Assembly (NCBI GenBank): GCA_963578105.1
Contig: CAUZBP010000004.1
Location: forward strand, 1 to 64,000
Reading direction: 5' to 3'
Origin: GCA-2718815 sp963578105
GTDB lineage: Bacteria > Planctomycetota > Planctomycetia > Pirellulales > Pirellulaceae
DNA length: 64,000 nucleotides
The notes beneath the pieces were generated by a model that searched no databases, was not told where the DNA came from, and worked only from the letters and a program-made list of their open reading frames with translations. The translations under genes and the position numbers were made by a program. Positions 33,966 through 42,859 of this stretch are shown one piece after another; the stretch's first letter is position 1, and every line of letters starts with the position of its first letter.

Positions 33966-35261
33966 ATGTCTGAGATCGGTAAACAGCTGCGAACAGTCCG
34001 GCAATCCAGCGGAAAGACTCAGGCCGAAGTCGCCGCCCATTTGAATCTGTCACGTTCGACGGTTGTCCAGATGGAATGCGGCAAGCGACGCGTGACCGCC
34101 GACGATGTCGAAAGGCTTGCATTGCTCTATCAATGTAGCCCGACCGCGTTGCTGTCCGGGGCGCAAGTCGCTGAGACGGATTGCGCCGGTGATGTGATGA
34201 CCGATTTAGTTCAGGCGTTTCCCGACATCCGCGACAATGACGAACAGTTGACGGAAACCCGACGTGTTCTGGCCATTGCCAGGACGCTAACGGATCTGGA
34301 ACAGAGACTCTGTCTTGATTCGAACTCGCTTGGTTCGCACGCATACAACGTCGGGGCGCCGAATATTGCATGGGAAGCCATGGAGCAGGGATTTCAGGCC
34401 GCTGATGAAGAACGGCGCCGATTGAATCTTGGCGATGCTCCGATTCGTGACCTGGACCACACGCTTGTCGTGAAACGGATTCGCATGACGAAGATCGACT
34501 TGCCCAGGGATGTGACAGCCATTTTTGTGAATTCGCAAGAGACGGGCTTCCTCGTCATCGTCAACCGACGATTGCCGATTGAGGCCCGGCGGTTTCACTA
34601 CGCGCATGGTTTCGGTCATTCGCTGTTCGACCGTTGTCATCGCAGTTTCATTTGCAGCACCCAATGCCGGCAGGATTTCGTTGAGGTTCGGGCCAGCGCA
34701 TTTGCGAATGGATTCCTGCTGCCGGAATCGAGCTTGCGGCGGTATCTGGAATCGCTTGGCAAGGAGGTCCGCGGTCGGACAGGCAGCGTGGAAGTGAACC
34801 TCTTTTCCGAACGCAGCGAGCGGGTTCGCGAAGCGACGGATTTGCCAGTGACCGGACGGAAGCGTCGTGGTGCCGAACCGATCAACTTGTGTGACCTGAC
34901 TCAGATTGCCTCGTTCTTTGGCGTCAGCCGATCACTGGTAACGACCCGACTGCGGAATCTTCGCTACGTTACAGAGGCTCAACTCGAGTTGCTGGATGAG
35001 CTCGACGCGCAGGGGGTGGCGACGGCTGCGCACGAGGCCTTGGCACTTACCGACGCGCAGGTCGAATCGGAGCACGACGCGTTTCGTTCGCGTCTGGTAG
35101 CGTTGGCCGTGACAGCTATGGACTGTGGCGTGTGCGACAGGGACGAGTTTACTGAGATTGGCGAACTTGTGGGTTTACGTGAGGCACAACGCCAGACGCT
35201 GTTACGGACAACAGAGATGAGTTCCAAAGAAAGACGAACGGGATCGCGGCTCCCCCGATGA
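33966..35261 (+). CDS. Xre-type HTH protein fused to an ImmA/IrrE-like domain with degenerate metal motif
   Basis: Residues 5-62 of this 431-residue protein form an Xre helix-turn-helix (LRTVRQSSGKTQAEVAAHLN, then RSTVVQMECGKRRV). Residues about 180-270 resemble an ImmA/IrrE metallopeptidase: FHYAHGFGHSLFDR stands where RFTLAHELGHLLLH is usual, followed by VEVRASAFANGFLLPES. The catalytic Glu of HExxH is Gly215, while both His (214, 218) remain, so protease activity is doubtful although metal binding may persist. Xre-ImmA proteins normally cleave or relieve repressors of mobile elements and stress genes. The gene is divergent from the lipid head-group operon across about 216 bases with promoter-like repeats, so it could regulate that operon. 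Confidence 0.82.
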   Translation: MSEIGKQLRTVRQSSGKTQAEVAAHLNLSRSTVVQMECGKRRVTADDVERLALLYQCSPTALLSGAQVAETDCAGDVMTDLVQAFPDIRDNDEQLTETRRVLAIARTLTDLEQRLCLDSNSLGSHAYNVGAPNIAWEAMEQGFQAADEERRRLNLGDAPIRDLDHTLVVKRIRMTKIDLPRDVTAIFVNSQETGFLVIVNRRLPIEARRFHYAHGFGHSLFDRCHRSFICSTQCRQDFVEVRASAFANGFLLPESSLRRYLESLGKEVRGRTGSVEVNLFSERSERVREATDLPVTGRKRRGAEPINLCDLTQIASFFGVSRSLVTTRLRNLRYVTEAQLELLDELDAQGVATAAHEALALTDAQVESEHDAFRSRLVALAVTAMDCGVCDRDEFTEIGELVGLREAQRQTLLRTTEMSSKERRTGSRLPR

Positions 35262-35510
35262 AGTGGGTGAGGGGTCGCGTCTTTGCAAATCAGCCGATCT
35301 CGACTGGTCGGAGGTGGCGTCAGAAGAGACAGGAGCGGATGCAGTTGATTCAGTCGCTGTACACAAGAGCTTCTGCTGCTAGGTCTCGGTGCCGCGTTGC
35401 TGGCGCACATCTTTGGCCGCGAATCGCTCACGACGTAGATTTAAACAGGACGCCCTGACTGCTACGACGCTTTTGCCGATTGATCGAGTTGCCACACGGG
35501 TCTCGTCCTC

Positions 35511-35585
35511 ATGGAAACTCAGGTCACCGACGATGGTGTTGCCGCATTAAAGAAGTCGCTGCCGAACTGCGAGATAAGCCACTAA
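35511..35585 (+). pseudogene. C-terminal remnant of a duplicated LRR gene
   Basis: The frame reads METQVTDDGVAALKKSLPNC, EISH, then TAA. It closely matches the end of the intact LRR gene downstream (IQVTDAGIAELQKTLPKCEIY). The bases after each stop also match (acgaggcaaaacgggcg and acgaggcaaaacgggtg). A former upstream LRR gene therefore appears to have been lost except for its last repeat. Confidence 0.65.
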
Positions 35586-35635
35586 CCGCACGAGGCAAAA
35601 CGGGCGATTGGGCTACACAACCGGGGGAGAAAAAC

Positions 35636-36526
35636 ATGAAACGTTTACTGGGGCTATTGCTGGTACTGGGAATGGTGGGCTGTGGGTCGCAGGATAGTGC
35701 GGTCAATGAGATTGAAAATCTCGTTACTCCTGACGAAGCCGTAGCCGCGTTGGAGAAGCTGGGAGTTAAAGTCATGCGGAATGACCAGGATGAAGTGGTT
35801 TTTGTCGGTGGTAGCCAAATCACTGACGCGGGGCTGATGCGCCTCAAGGGGTTGACCAATCTACAGACACTCTACCTCTCCGGCACCAAGATCACCGACG
35901 CGGGGCTGGTGCACCTGGCGGGAATGACCAACCTTCACGTTCTCGACCTCAGAAACACACAGATTACCGACGAGGGACTAGTAAATCTTAAGGGACTCAC
36001 CAACCTGACGGGGCTTGTTCTTCACCTCACCGAGGTCACCGACGCTGGGCTAGCGCATCTGGCGGGGCTGATCAACCTGGAGCATCTCGACCTCTCCGAC
36101 GCCCAGATCACCGACGCGGGGTTGGTGCACCTCAAGAAAATGACCAAGCTGGAGTATCTTTACCTCGTTCGCACCCAGATCACCGACGCGGGGTTTGTGT
36201 ACCTCAAAAGTCTGAGCGAGCTGAAGCAACTCCGCCTCATCGACACCCAGATCACCGACGCGGGGCTGAAGCACCTCAAGGGGCTGAATAAGCTGGAGGG
36301 ACTCTACCTCTCCAAAACCCAGGTCACCGACGTGGGGCTAGCGCATCTGGCGGGGCTGACCAACCTGGTGTCGCTCTACCTCAGCGACACCCAGATCACC
36401 GACGCGGGGCTAGTGCATCTGCAGGGACTGACCAAGCTGGCGTCTCTCTCTCTCCCATTCATCCAGGTGACCGATGCGGGCATTGCTGAACTACAAAAGA
36501 CGCTGCCAAAGTGCGAAATATATTAA
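35636..36526 (+). CDS. Leucine-rich-repeat lipoprotein
   Basis: This 296-residue protein starts at ATG 35636 after GGGGGAG. A lipoprotein signal (LLGLLLVLGMVGCG) ends at Cys18. After a short linker there are about nine 24-residue repeats of the type ITDAGLxHLxGLTxLxxLYLSxTQ (LRR of the GALA/cysteine-containing-like class common in planctomycetes), capped by a final half repeat VTDAGIAELQKTLPKCEIY. The repeats should form a curved solenoid for protein or ligand binding at the cell envelope. Repeat-unit DNA is highly similar (caccgacgcggggct recurs), so copy number may change by slippage or unequal crossing-over. A remnant of a sister gene lies just upstream. Confidence 0.9.
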   Translation: MKRLLGLLLVLGMVGCGSQDSAVNEIENLVTPDEAVAALEKLGVKVMRNDQDEVVFVGGSQITDAGLMRLKGLTNLQTLYLSGTKITDAGLVHLAGMTNLHVLDLRNTQITDEGLVNLKGLTNLTGLVLHLTEVTDAGLAHLAGLINLEHLDLSDAQITDAGLVHLKKMTKLEYLYLVRTQITDAGFVYLKSLSELKQLRLIDTQITDAGLKHLKGLNKLEGLYLSKTQVTDVGLAHLAGLTNLVSLYLSDTQITDAGLVHLQGLTKLASLSLPFIQVTDAGIAELQKTLPKCEIY

Positions 36527-36804
36527 GCCCGCTAGCCTCACGAGGCAAAACGGGTGGGCGGAGATGATTCTTAGACGTATACGACCAATGAATTTCCGTG
36601 CGATGCGCGCCCTTGTTTCTTTTGAGAGTGCGGCGTGTGTTTTCGATTTTGTTTACGTCTAGAGGTCGTCGGGGGTCCCACGCCCTTCCAGCCGAACCCC
36701 TACCCCACCCCCTCGCTCCTCCCACCTATAATAGTAATCTTCCCCTCCGGCGCAAGGTGTTTTTCACTGGTCAACGGGGATAACTGGCTCTTTCTTGGTG
36801 CGAA

Positions 36805-36855
36805 TGGTGTTAGACTAATTGCTTACCGCTACCGTGTTTTTCTGCGGAGAACTCG
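36805..36855 (+). promoter_or_regulatory. Shared promoter/leader element, copy B
   Basis: The bases read tggtgttagactaattg, then accgtgtttttctgcggaga and actcg before ATGCGTAAG. TGTTAGACT fits an extended -10 box. It matches the element before the SFPD-repeat gene at 19584-19635 in order, spacing and most bases, and both genes begin ATGCGTAAG. The intergenic bases before it (36527-36804) show no gene. Confidence 0.5.
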
Positions 36856-39800
36856 ATGCGTAAGCTGGCCCTGGCAGTTGTTCTAGTGGCGTGGGTTGCT
36901 CCAGCCTGGGCAACCGTGATCACTACCGGTGATGTGGATCCCGGTGGCGCTGCCACACAACCTGACCCGTGGAGCACTGAGGGCAGCCTGAAAGTTGGTG
37001 ACACTGGCGAGGGCACACTCAACATCGAGGCAGGAGGCCAAGTTTCCAATGAGCAGGGTTACATTGGTAGAGAATCCGGCTCAACAGGCGAGGCGACGGT
37101 CACCGGGGGGGGTTCGAAGTGGACCAACTCGCTCGGGCTAGTTGTGGGAAGATTTGGCGACGGCACACTCAGCATCGAGGCAGGTGGCGTGGTTTCCAAT
37201 ACTCGTGGCTACATTAGTTCTAACTCCGGCTCGACGGGAGTTGTGACGGTCAGCGGTGCGGGGTCAAAGTGGACCAACTTGGACAATCTGTATGTGGGCC
37301 TTGGGGGGCGTGCCGCACTGAACATCACTGATGGCGGGTTGGTGGAAGTAGGCAGTGACACTTGGGTAGGGGAGGGTTTCTATTCCTTGCCCGATGACGA
37401 CCTAATCCATTTTGATAACGGAACGCTTACTACTGAAAGTCTCTACAGTGCGGTAGCTGACCTGGACGGCACAGGGACGATCCACACCCATGGGTTGGTC
37501 AGTGATGTCGATCTGGTCTTTGATGCCACGCACGGCTTGATGCAGTCTTTCACGCTTGCTAACCCGGGACAAAATATAAGTGTCCATCTTGACGTGGATG
37601 GAACCGGTGCGATCGGAGCAGGTCACAGTGGTAGTGGCACCTTGCGAATTGCGGACGGAGTGATTGTCTCCTCCCCGAGAGGGGGTTACATCGGTTATAA
37701 ATCCGGTTCAACGGGCGCAGCGACGGTCACCGGCGCCGGTTCGATGTGGAACAACTCTTACAGCTTGTTTGTGGGCTACTATGGCGAGGGCGCGCTTAAC
37801 ATCGAGGCTGGGGGTGAGGTCTCTAGTTCCGGGGATTTTGTTGGGTACGGCGGTGGTTACATCGGTTTCTATTCCGGTTCAACGGGCGCGGCTACAGTCA
37901 GCGGCGCGGGTTCGAAATGGAACAATTCGGAAAACCTGTTTGTGGGCTATTATGGCGACGGCACCCTGGACGTCGCCGATGGCGGGGTGGTATCCGATAC
38001 ATGGGGTTACATCGGTTTCTATTCCGATTCAACGGGCACCGCGACGGTGACCGGGGCCGATTCGCAGTGGACCAGCGCGGATGACCTGTATGTGGGCTAT
38101 GAAGGCGAGGGCGCGCTTAACATCGAGGCTGGGGGTGAGGTAAGCAATATGTACGGTTCCATCGGCGACGAATCCGGCTCAACAGGCATTGCGACGGTCA
38201 GTGGTGCGGGTTCGAAGTGGACCAACTGGTACCAGCTGGTTGTGGGCGACGAGGGTAACGGCACGTTGAACGTCGAGGCAGGGGGCGAGGTATCCAATAC
38301 GACGGGTGCCATCGGTTCTTACAACAGGGTAACGGGGATTGCGACGGTCACCGGCGCAAATTCGAAGTGGATCAACTCGGGCTGGCTGTATGTGGGGGAG
38401 CGTGGCTCTGGAACGCTGAATGTCGAGGCTGGGGGCGAGGTATTCAGTGGTAATAGTTACATCGGTTACGACTCCTACGGAACGGGCATAGCGACCGTAA
38501 GCGGCGCCGGTTCGATGTGGAACAACTCGGGCCTGTATGTGGGCTATGAAGGCGAGGGCGCGCTTAACATCGAGGCTGGGGGCGAGGTCTCTAGTTTCTG
38601 GGGTTACATCGGCGACGACTCCGGCTCAACAGGAGTTGTGACGGTCACTGGTGCGGGTTCGAAGTGGAACTCGAGCAGCCTGGGTGTGGGCAGCGAAGGC
38701 GACGGAACGCTGAACGTCGAGGCAGGGGGCGAGGTATTCAGTTACTCTGGTTACATCGGTCGCTACTCCGGCTCAACGGGAGTTGCGACGGTCACAGGCA
38801 GCGGTTCCAAGTGGACCGCTTCTAGTAGTTCCCTCAAGGTGGGCAGCGAAGGCGACGGAACGCTGAACGTAGCGGCGGGTGGCGAGGTTTCCAGTTCCAG
38901 TGGTTACATCGGCGACGAATCCGGCTCAACGGGCATAGTAACGGTCACTGGCACCGGTTCGAAGTGGACCAACTCAGAGAATCTGTTTGTGGGCGGTTCT
39001 GGCAATGGCACACTGAACATCGAAGCGGGTGGTATGGTTTCCAATACGAATGGTTACATCGGCGGCTACCGGTTCCCAGTGGGGTCATTTCCAACCTTCT
39101 CTGGCGTGGGAATTGTGACGGTTACAGGCGCAGGGTCGCGGTGGACCAACTCGTCGAAACTGCACCTCGGCGGAGCATGGTGGGGATCCGGCGGCAGCGG
39201 AACATTGAACATTCACGACAGTGGGCTGGTTACTGTGTCGGATACCACCAAGCTGTGGGACGAGGGAACCATTCACCTCGACGGTGGAACACTTGATACG
39301 GGCACGCTGGACCTAACGGTAGGCACATTTAATATGCTCGATGGTCTGCTTCGTGCCGACAGTGTGATTGGCGACATCACCATTCAAGGAGGGATCGTGG
39401 CACCTGGCCACAGCCCAGCGGTTGTGTCAATTACCGGCGACTATGCACAAGGTGCTGACGCCACACTGGAGATCGAAGTCACCGGAACCAGCGTGGGTGA
39501 AGCCGGTTATGACCAATTAAGTGTCAGCGGAACAGCTGCTCTCGATGGCACGCTCGATATCCAGACCGACGCCAGTTTTACTCCGAGTGTGGGAGCCACC
39601 GCTGGGGTGATCGGCGATTTGTTTGTTATCGTCTCGGCGGGAAGCGTGACCGGAACGTTTGCCGCTATCAACGGCAGGCATGTGGGTGACGGTAAATTCT
39701 ACTTGCCGCAGTACCATGCTACTCGGGTCACGCTGGGTGCGTTCCAAGCGGCACCGGGGGATACCGACGGTGATATGGATGTAGACCTGAGCGACTACAA

Positions 39801-40026
39801 CTCACTGACGACCAACTTTGATCCCATCGGCACCTACGGTCCCTACCTGTGGGGGGACGGTAACTCTGACGGCGACAACGACGTCGATCTGGCAGACTAC
39901 AACGCTCTGGCGAGTAACTTTTCTCCTGCCGGTTACGGAGCCGCAGCGGTGCCAGAACCGAGTTCGCTCGTTCTATTTATCGGGGGGATTCTAGCTGTCG
40001 CAGGCGCCGGCGGTTGGCGTTATTGA
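36856..40026 (+). CDS. Giant autotransporter-like repeat protein with dockerin and PEP-CTERM tail
   Basis: This 1056-residue protein has a signal peptide (LALAVVLVAWVAPAWA). Residues about 45-800 hold about 12 repeats of roughly 45-50 residues built on GSTGxATVTGAGSKW, NSxxLxVGxxGxGTLNIEAG and GxVSNxxGYIG. These are PEP-CTERM/autotransporter-associated strand repeats expected to form a long beta-helix. A non-repeat beta region follows (GIVAPGHSPAVVSITGDY). Residues about 970-1020 form a dockerin-like pair of Asp-rich loops (DTDGDMDVDLSDYN, NSDGDNDVDLADYN) that would bind calcium. The C-terminus AAAVPEPSSLVLFIGGILAV with a short basic end is a PEP-CTERM sorting signal. It is likely exported and anchored to the outer surface. 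The repeat DNA is prone to recombination. Confidence 0.9.
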   Translation: MRKLALAVVLVAWVAPAWATVITTGDVDPGGAATQPDPWSTEGSLKVGDTGEGTLNIEAGGQVSNEQGYIGRESGSTGEATVTGGGSKWTNSLGLVVGRFGDGTLSIEAGGVVSNTRGYISSNSGSTGVVTVSGAGSKWTNLDNLYVGLGGRAALNITDGGLVEVGSDTWVGEGFYSLPDDDLIHFDNGTLTTESLYSAVADLDGTGTIHTHGLVSDVDLVFDATHGLMQSFTLANPGQNISVHLDVDGTGAIGAGHSGSGTLRIADGVIVSSPRGGYIGYKSGSTGAATVTGAGSMWNNSYSLFVGYYGEGALNIEAGGEVSSSGDFVGYGGGYIGFYSGSTGAATVSGAGSKWNNSENLFVGYYGDGTLDVADGGVVSDTWGYIGFYSDSTGTATVTGADSQWTSADDLYVGYEGEGALNIEAGGEVSNMYGSIGDESGSTGIATVSGAGSKWTNWYQLVVGDEGNGTLNVEAGGEVSNTTGAIGSYNRVTGIATVTGANSKWINSGWLYVGERGSGTLNVEAGGEVFSGNSYIGYDSYGTGIATVSGAGSMWNNSGLYVGYEGEGALNIEAGGEVSSFWGYIGDDSGSTGVVTVTGAGSKWNSSSLGVGSEGDGTLNVEAGGEVFSYSGYIGRYSGSTGVATVTGSGSKWTASSSSLKVGSEGDGTLNVAAGGEVSSSSGYIGDESGSTGIVTVTGTGSKWTNSENLFVGGSGNGTLNIEAGGMVSNTNGYIGGYRFPVGSFPTFSGVGIVTVTGAGSRWTNSSKLHLGGAWWGSGGSGTLNIHDSGLVTVSDTTKLWDEGTIHLDGGTLDTGTLDLTVGTFNMLDGLLRADSVIGDITIQGGIVAPGHSPAVVSITGDYAQGADATLEIEVTGTSVGEAGYDQLSVSGTAALDGTLDIQTDASFTPSVGATAGVIGDLFVIVSAGSVTGTFAAINGRHVGDGKFYLPQYHATRVTLGAFQAAPGDTDGDMDVDLSDYNSLTTNFDPIGTYGPYLWGDGNSDGDNDVDLADYNALASNFSPAGYGAAAVPEPSSLVLFIGGILAVAGAGGWRY

Positions 40027-40128
40027 GCCAAGAGGGGTGAGAAGAGTACTTCGCCGGCGCAAGGTATTTTTCGCTTGCAATCCACGCTTGAGCTTCACCG
40101 ATTCATCACCAGAAACGCCAAACAGATC

Positions 40129-40382
40129 TTATTTATCCGGTTCAAGTTCCTTGGCCTTGGCGAAGTCGGCGTCAGCTTTGCCCTTTTCCCCAATCTTTTG
40201 ATAAGCGTTGCCCCGGTCGTTGTACGCCCTAACATCGTTCGGATCGCCTCGGTGTAACAGGCAATTGCATTGTCCCAATCTTGGCGGGCTAAGAAGGCGT
40301 TGCCCTTCTCAAGTTCGGTATTGGCGTTCGCTCCACACCCAGCAAGGCACAACAGCAACAGACAAACAGTCAGTTGTTTCAT
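40129..40382 (-). pseudogene. Frameshifted TPR lipoprotein
   Basis: The ATG at 40382 starts a lipoprotein signal (LTVCLLLLCLAGCG) and the first TPR helix pair (KGNAFLARQDWDNAIACYTEAI). Just after ACYTEAIR the next residues are out of frame. Reading one frame over restores NDVRAYNDRGNAYQKIGEKG, then KADADFAKAKELEPDK, and a TAA at 40129-40131. About ten bases including the usual LDP appear deleted. The original was a protein of about 90 residues. The lesion probably kills function. Confidence 0.6.
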
Positions 40383-40477
40383 GGCGTTACCTTCTCGGCA
40401 GTAAATGGATTCGATTCAGATCCCTCGATTTTAGGCGACGGCGAATGGGCAGGCTACTGGTCAGAGGGTGGGTTGTG

Positions 40478-40771
<294 letters not shown>

Positions 40772-41195
40772 GACAGACTCATGGTAATTCCTTGCACCAA
40801 ATGGTGTCAATCCATCCAGGTAGCAGTTGGTGGTTCGTTGTCATCTGCCGGTCCGAATCAGGTTCTTTGCGACAACCATTTCAGGGTCGAAAGCGAGGGC
40901 GGGCTGCGAAGGCACACCTGGCCAGCATGTTCCGGCGCGAAATGAAACTGCTCGAGCCCGGGTGATCGTTCAGCCGCAGATGGATTACAATCTCGGTGGG
41001 CCGTGTCCGTTGCCGGCGTACGGTAGGTGTGGCTGGTGGTTTTTCAGGCGGGGCGAGACCCGGGGTTTCGGGAGTCGGACCGGTCAGATTCCCGCGCACG
41101 CCAGGGCGTGTTGGAATCCGGAGGCCGGCCTGAGAACAACGCCCGGTGTTCCGGGAGGGACCATCACGGACTCTTGAAACCATTGGGATTTTCGG
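40772..41195. other. Intergenic region, no gene recognised
   Basis: About 420 bases precede the next gene. Frames on both strands are rich in Arg, Pro and Gly without motifs. The tRNA promoter should lie just to the right of 40771, reading leftward, but boxes were not clear. Confidence 0.45.
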
Positions 41196-42128
41196 ATGTG
41201 GTTTTTGGAAACGGTCTTATTGGCCTCTCACCTGGTCTGTTTCAACATCAGTGCCGCGGTGCCCTTGCTTTGTATCTGGCTGGCCTGGAGCGGTTCGGCC
41301 CGGGAAGACGGTGACAGGTCGCGGGCCGGACGGCAGTTGGCGGGCGACGCCGTCGCCGCGCTGCTGCTGGGAGGCTTGCTCGGGGGCGGACTGGTCGGGT
41401 TACATTGGCAGGTTGGTCGTACACGTTTGTTTGAAGTTGCCGGCCAGTTAAATTCCCGGGTGGTGTTTGGCGCGTGGGAATTTCTGTTTTCGCTTGTCTT
41501 GATGACGATTTATTTTCTGTGGTGGCCCTCGCTGACACGTGGCCGATGGTGGCACCGCGTCTGCCACGCCTTGCTGGCCGTGTTGGCCACGACCAATTTG
41601 CTCTACCATTTTCCGCCCCTGTTTACGATCCTGTCGCAGTTGCGGACAACCGGCTTCGTTCCCGAACGGGTCGTCGATAACGCCGCATTCCGCTCGTTGT
41701 TGGTTTCTCCCGAGGTCGCGGCCCCCACGATACACTATTGGCTGGCGTCCTTAGCAACCGCCTGTGTGTATGTTCAATGCCGCTGCGTCGGACTGGTTCG
41801 GTCCCGGGCGATGACGCGGGAGAATGAGCAGCAGATCGTGGTGACGGCACGAGTGGCTCTGGTAGTGACGCTGTTACAGATTCCCAGTGGCGTGTGGTTG
41901 GTGATGGTGCTGCACCCCAGTCAACAAGCTTTGCTGTTGGGGGAAAACCTGTGGAGCGGGGCCGCGTTTGTCACGGCGTTGGTGGCGGTGTTTGCCCTGC
42001 TGCACCGGTTGGCTGCAATCGCCGGCGGAGAAGTCCGGAGAGCGGCGATTTTAAAGGCAGCCGGGTTGCTGCTGGTGGTGATTGGGTTCATGGCCTTGAC
42101 GCTGGTCAGTATCCGCGCAGAGATCTGA
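41196..42128 (+). CDS. Polytopic membrane protein of unknown function
   Basis: This 310-residue protein has about eight hydrophobic segments, starting directly with FLETVLLASHLVCFNI and including VAALLLGGLLGGGLVGL, FLFSLVLMTIYFLWW, HALLAVLATTNLLYHF, VALVVTLLQIPSGVWLVM and AAGLLLVVIGFMALTLV. Several His fall in or near helices (SHL, LHW, HALL, YHF, HPSQQ), which could ligate haem as in bd-oxidase subunit I or b-type cytochromes, but this is only a suggestion. It is followed by a strong hairpin and converges with a c-type cytochrome gene. That neighbour gives mild support for a redox link. Confidence 0.7.
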   Translation: MWFLETVLLASHLVCFNISAAVPLLCIWLAWSGSAREDGDRSRAGRQLAGDAVAALLLGGLLGGGLVGLHWQVGRTRLFEVAGQLNSRVVFGAWEFLFSLVLMTIYFLWWPSLTRGRWWHRVCHALLAVLATTNLLYHFPPLFTILSQLRTTGFVPERVVDNAAFRSLLVSPEVAAPTIHYWLASLATACVYVQCRCVGLVRSRAMTRENEQQIVVTARVALVVTLLQIPSGVWLVMVLHPSQQALLLGENLWSGAAFVTALVAVFALLHRLAAIAGGEVRRAAILKAAGLLLVVIGFMALTLVSIRAEI

Positions 42129-42165
42129 TGGTCGATCGGGCGGTCTCCGGGTTCAAACACAAAAA

Positions 42166-42188
42166 AAGCCGGACGTTCTGTCCGGCTT
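42166..42188. terminator. Bidirectional intrinsic terminator
   Basis: A perfect 9-bp stem AAGCCGGAC/GTCCGGCTT with a 5-base loop (GTTCT) lies between two convergent genes. It is flanked by seven A on the left and TTGGTTCTT on the right, so it can act in both directions. It ends the membrane-protein gene at 42128 and the cytochrome gene at 42253. Confidence 0.85.
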
Positions 42189-42252
42189 GGTTCTTGATTC
42201 TTCCCCGCGTTGGATGCGGGCCAGCTATTGTGGTGGGCACCTTGACTCCTCG

Positions 42253-42636
42253 TCAGGGGGCGACTGGCAGGTTTCCTCCGTGAATGCGGTCGCCAAATGT
42301 CTCTTCCGAGTCGGGCGATTTTTCTTTTTCAATGTCCTTCAAGGCCTGCGCAATTTTTTCCTTGTTTTTTTTGTCTTCCTTTCCCAGTAGGTTGTCCAGG
42401 GCCTGGCCGTAGGCGTTTCTGAATTTTTTGCTGGACTTCCCTTCGTCCGTTTTCTTGTTGGGGTCATGGCACAAATTACACTTGGCGTCGGTCACAGCCT
42501 GTTTGAATTCTTCCGAGGCATTTTCCAGATAGAGTGTCTTGAAACCCTTGTGGAATTGCGGAAACGCGTGAAGAACCTGAGTCATTAAAATCATGACGGC
42601 CAAACTGCTGAGAGCCAATGCAAAGTTTCTCTTCAT
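42253..42636 (-). CDS. Small secreted c-type cytochrome-like protein
   Basis: This 127-residue protein has a signal peptide (LALSSLAVMILMTQVLHA) and one CxxCH haem-binding motif (CNLCH, about 53-57). A Lys-rich C-terminal half follows (KTDEGKSSKKFRNAYGQALD, then KEDKKNKEKIAQALKDIEKE). It would lie in the periplasm with one covalent haem. The spacing FHKGF...AKCNLCHDPNKK resembles short planctomycete cytochromes of unknown partners. The axial Met cannot be fixed: no Met follows the CxxCH, so bis-His or five-coordinate ligation is possible. It is separated from the convergent membrane protein by a terminator. Confidence 0.78.
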   Translation of the reverse strand: MKRNFALALSSLAVMILMTQVLHAFPQFHKGFKTLYLENASEEFKQAVTDAKCNLCHDPNKKTDEGKSSKKFRNAYGQALDNLLGKEDKKNKEKIAQALKDIEKEKSPDSEETFGDRIHGGNLPVAP

Positions 42637-42859
42637 GTGATCTGTCCTTTCGCGAAATCTCTCTGTTCCTGTACGATATCGGTATCAAGTAAACGGCCAA
42701 GGTCGCTGCTGGCAAAAGGTGAGGGAGCCGAAGCGATTGTTTGTAATCCTAGGCATCATGGCTTTGACGTGTCAAGTGCTTCCCGGCGAGGATCGCGCCG
42801 CCACGACTGACATGACAGCGTGCTTTAGTGGTTGTTGTTGCACAACATAGAGGTCAGCG

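Noticed and set aside
35258..35458. 66-codon frame overlapping the stop of the Xre-ImmA gene (ATGA)
   Set aside because: The overlap is suggestive of a coupled partner, but the product is Arg/Ser-rich with no motif, and another frame over the same bases looks equally plausible. A lost partner gene is possible.
37665..39100. Short plus- and minus-strand frames inside the repeat protein
   Set aside because: They recur with the repeat unit and are out-of-frame shadows of the large PEP-CTERM gene.
40881..41183. 100-codon minus-strand frame after the tRNA
   Set aside because: Pro/Arg/Thr-rich with no motif or ribosome-binding site; treated as non-coding.
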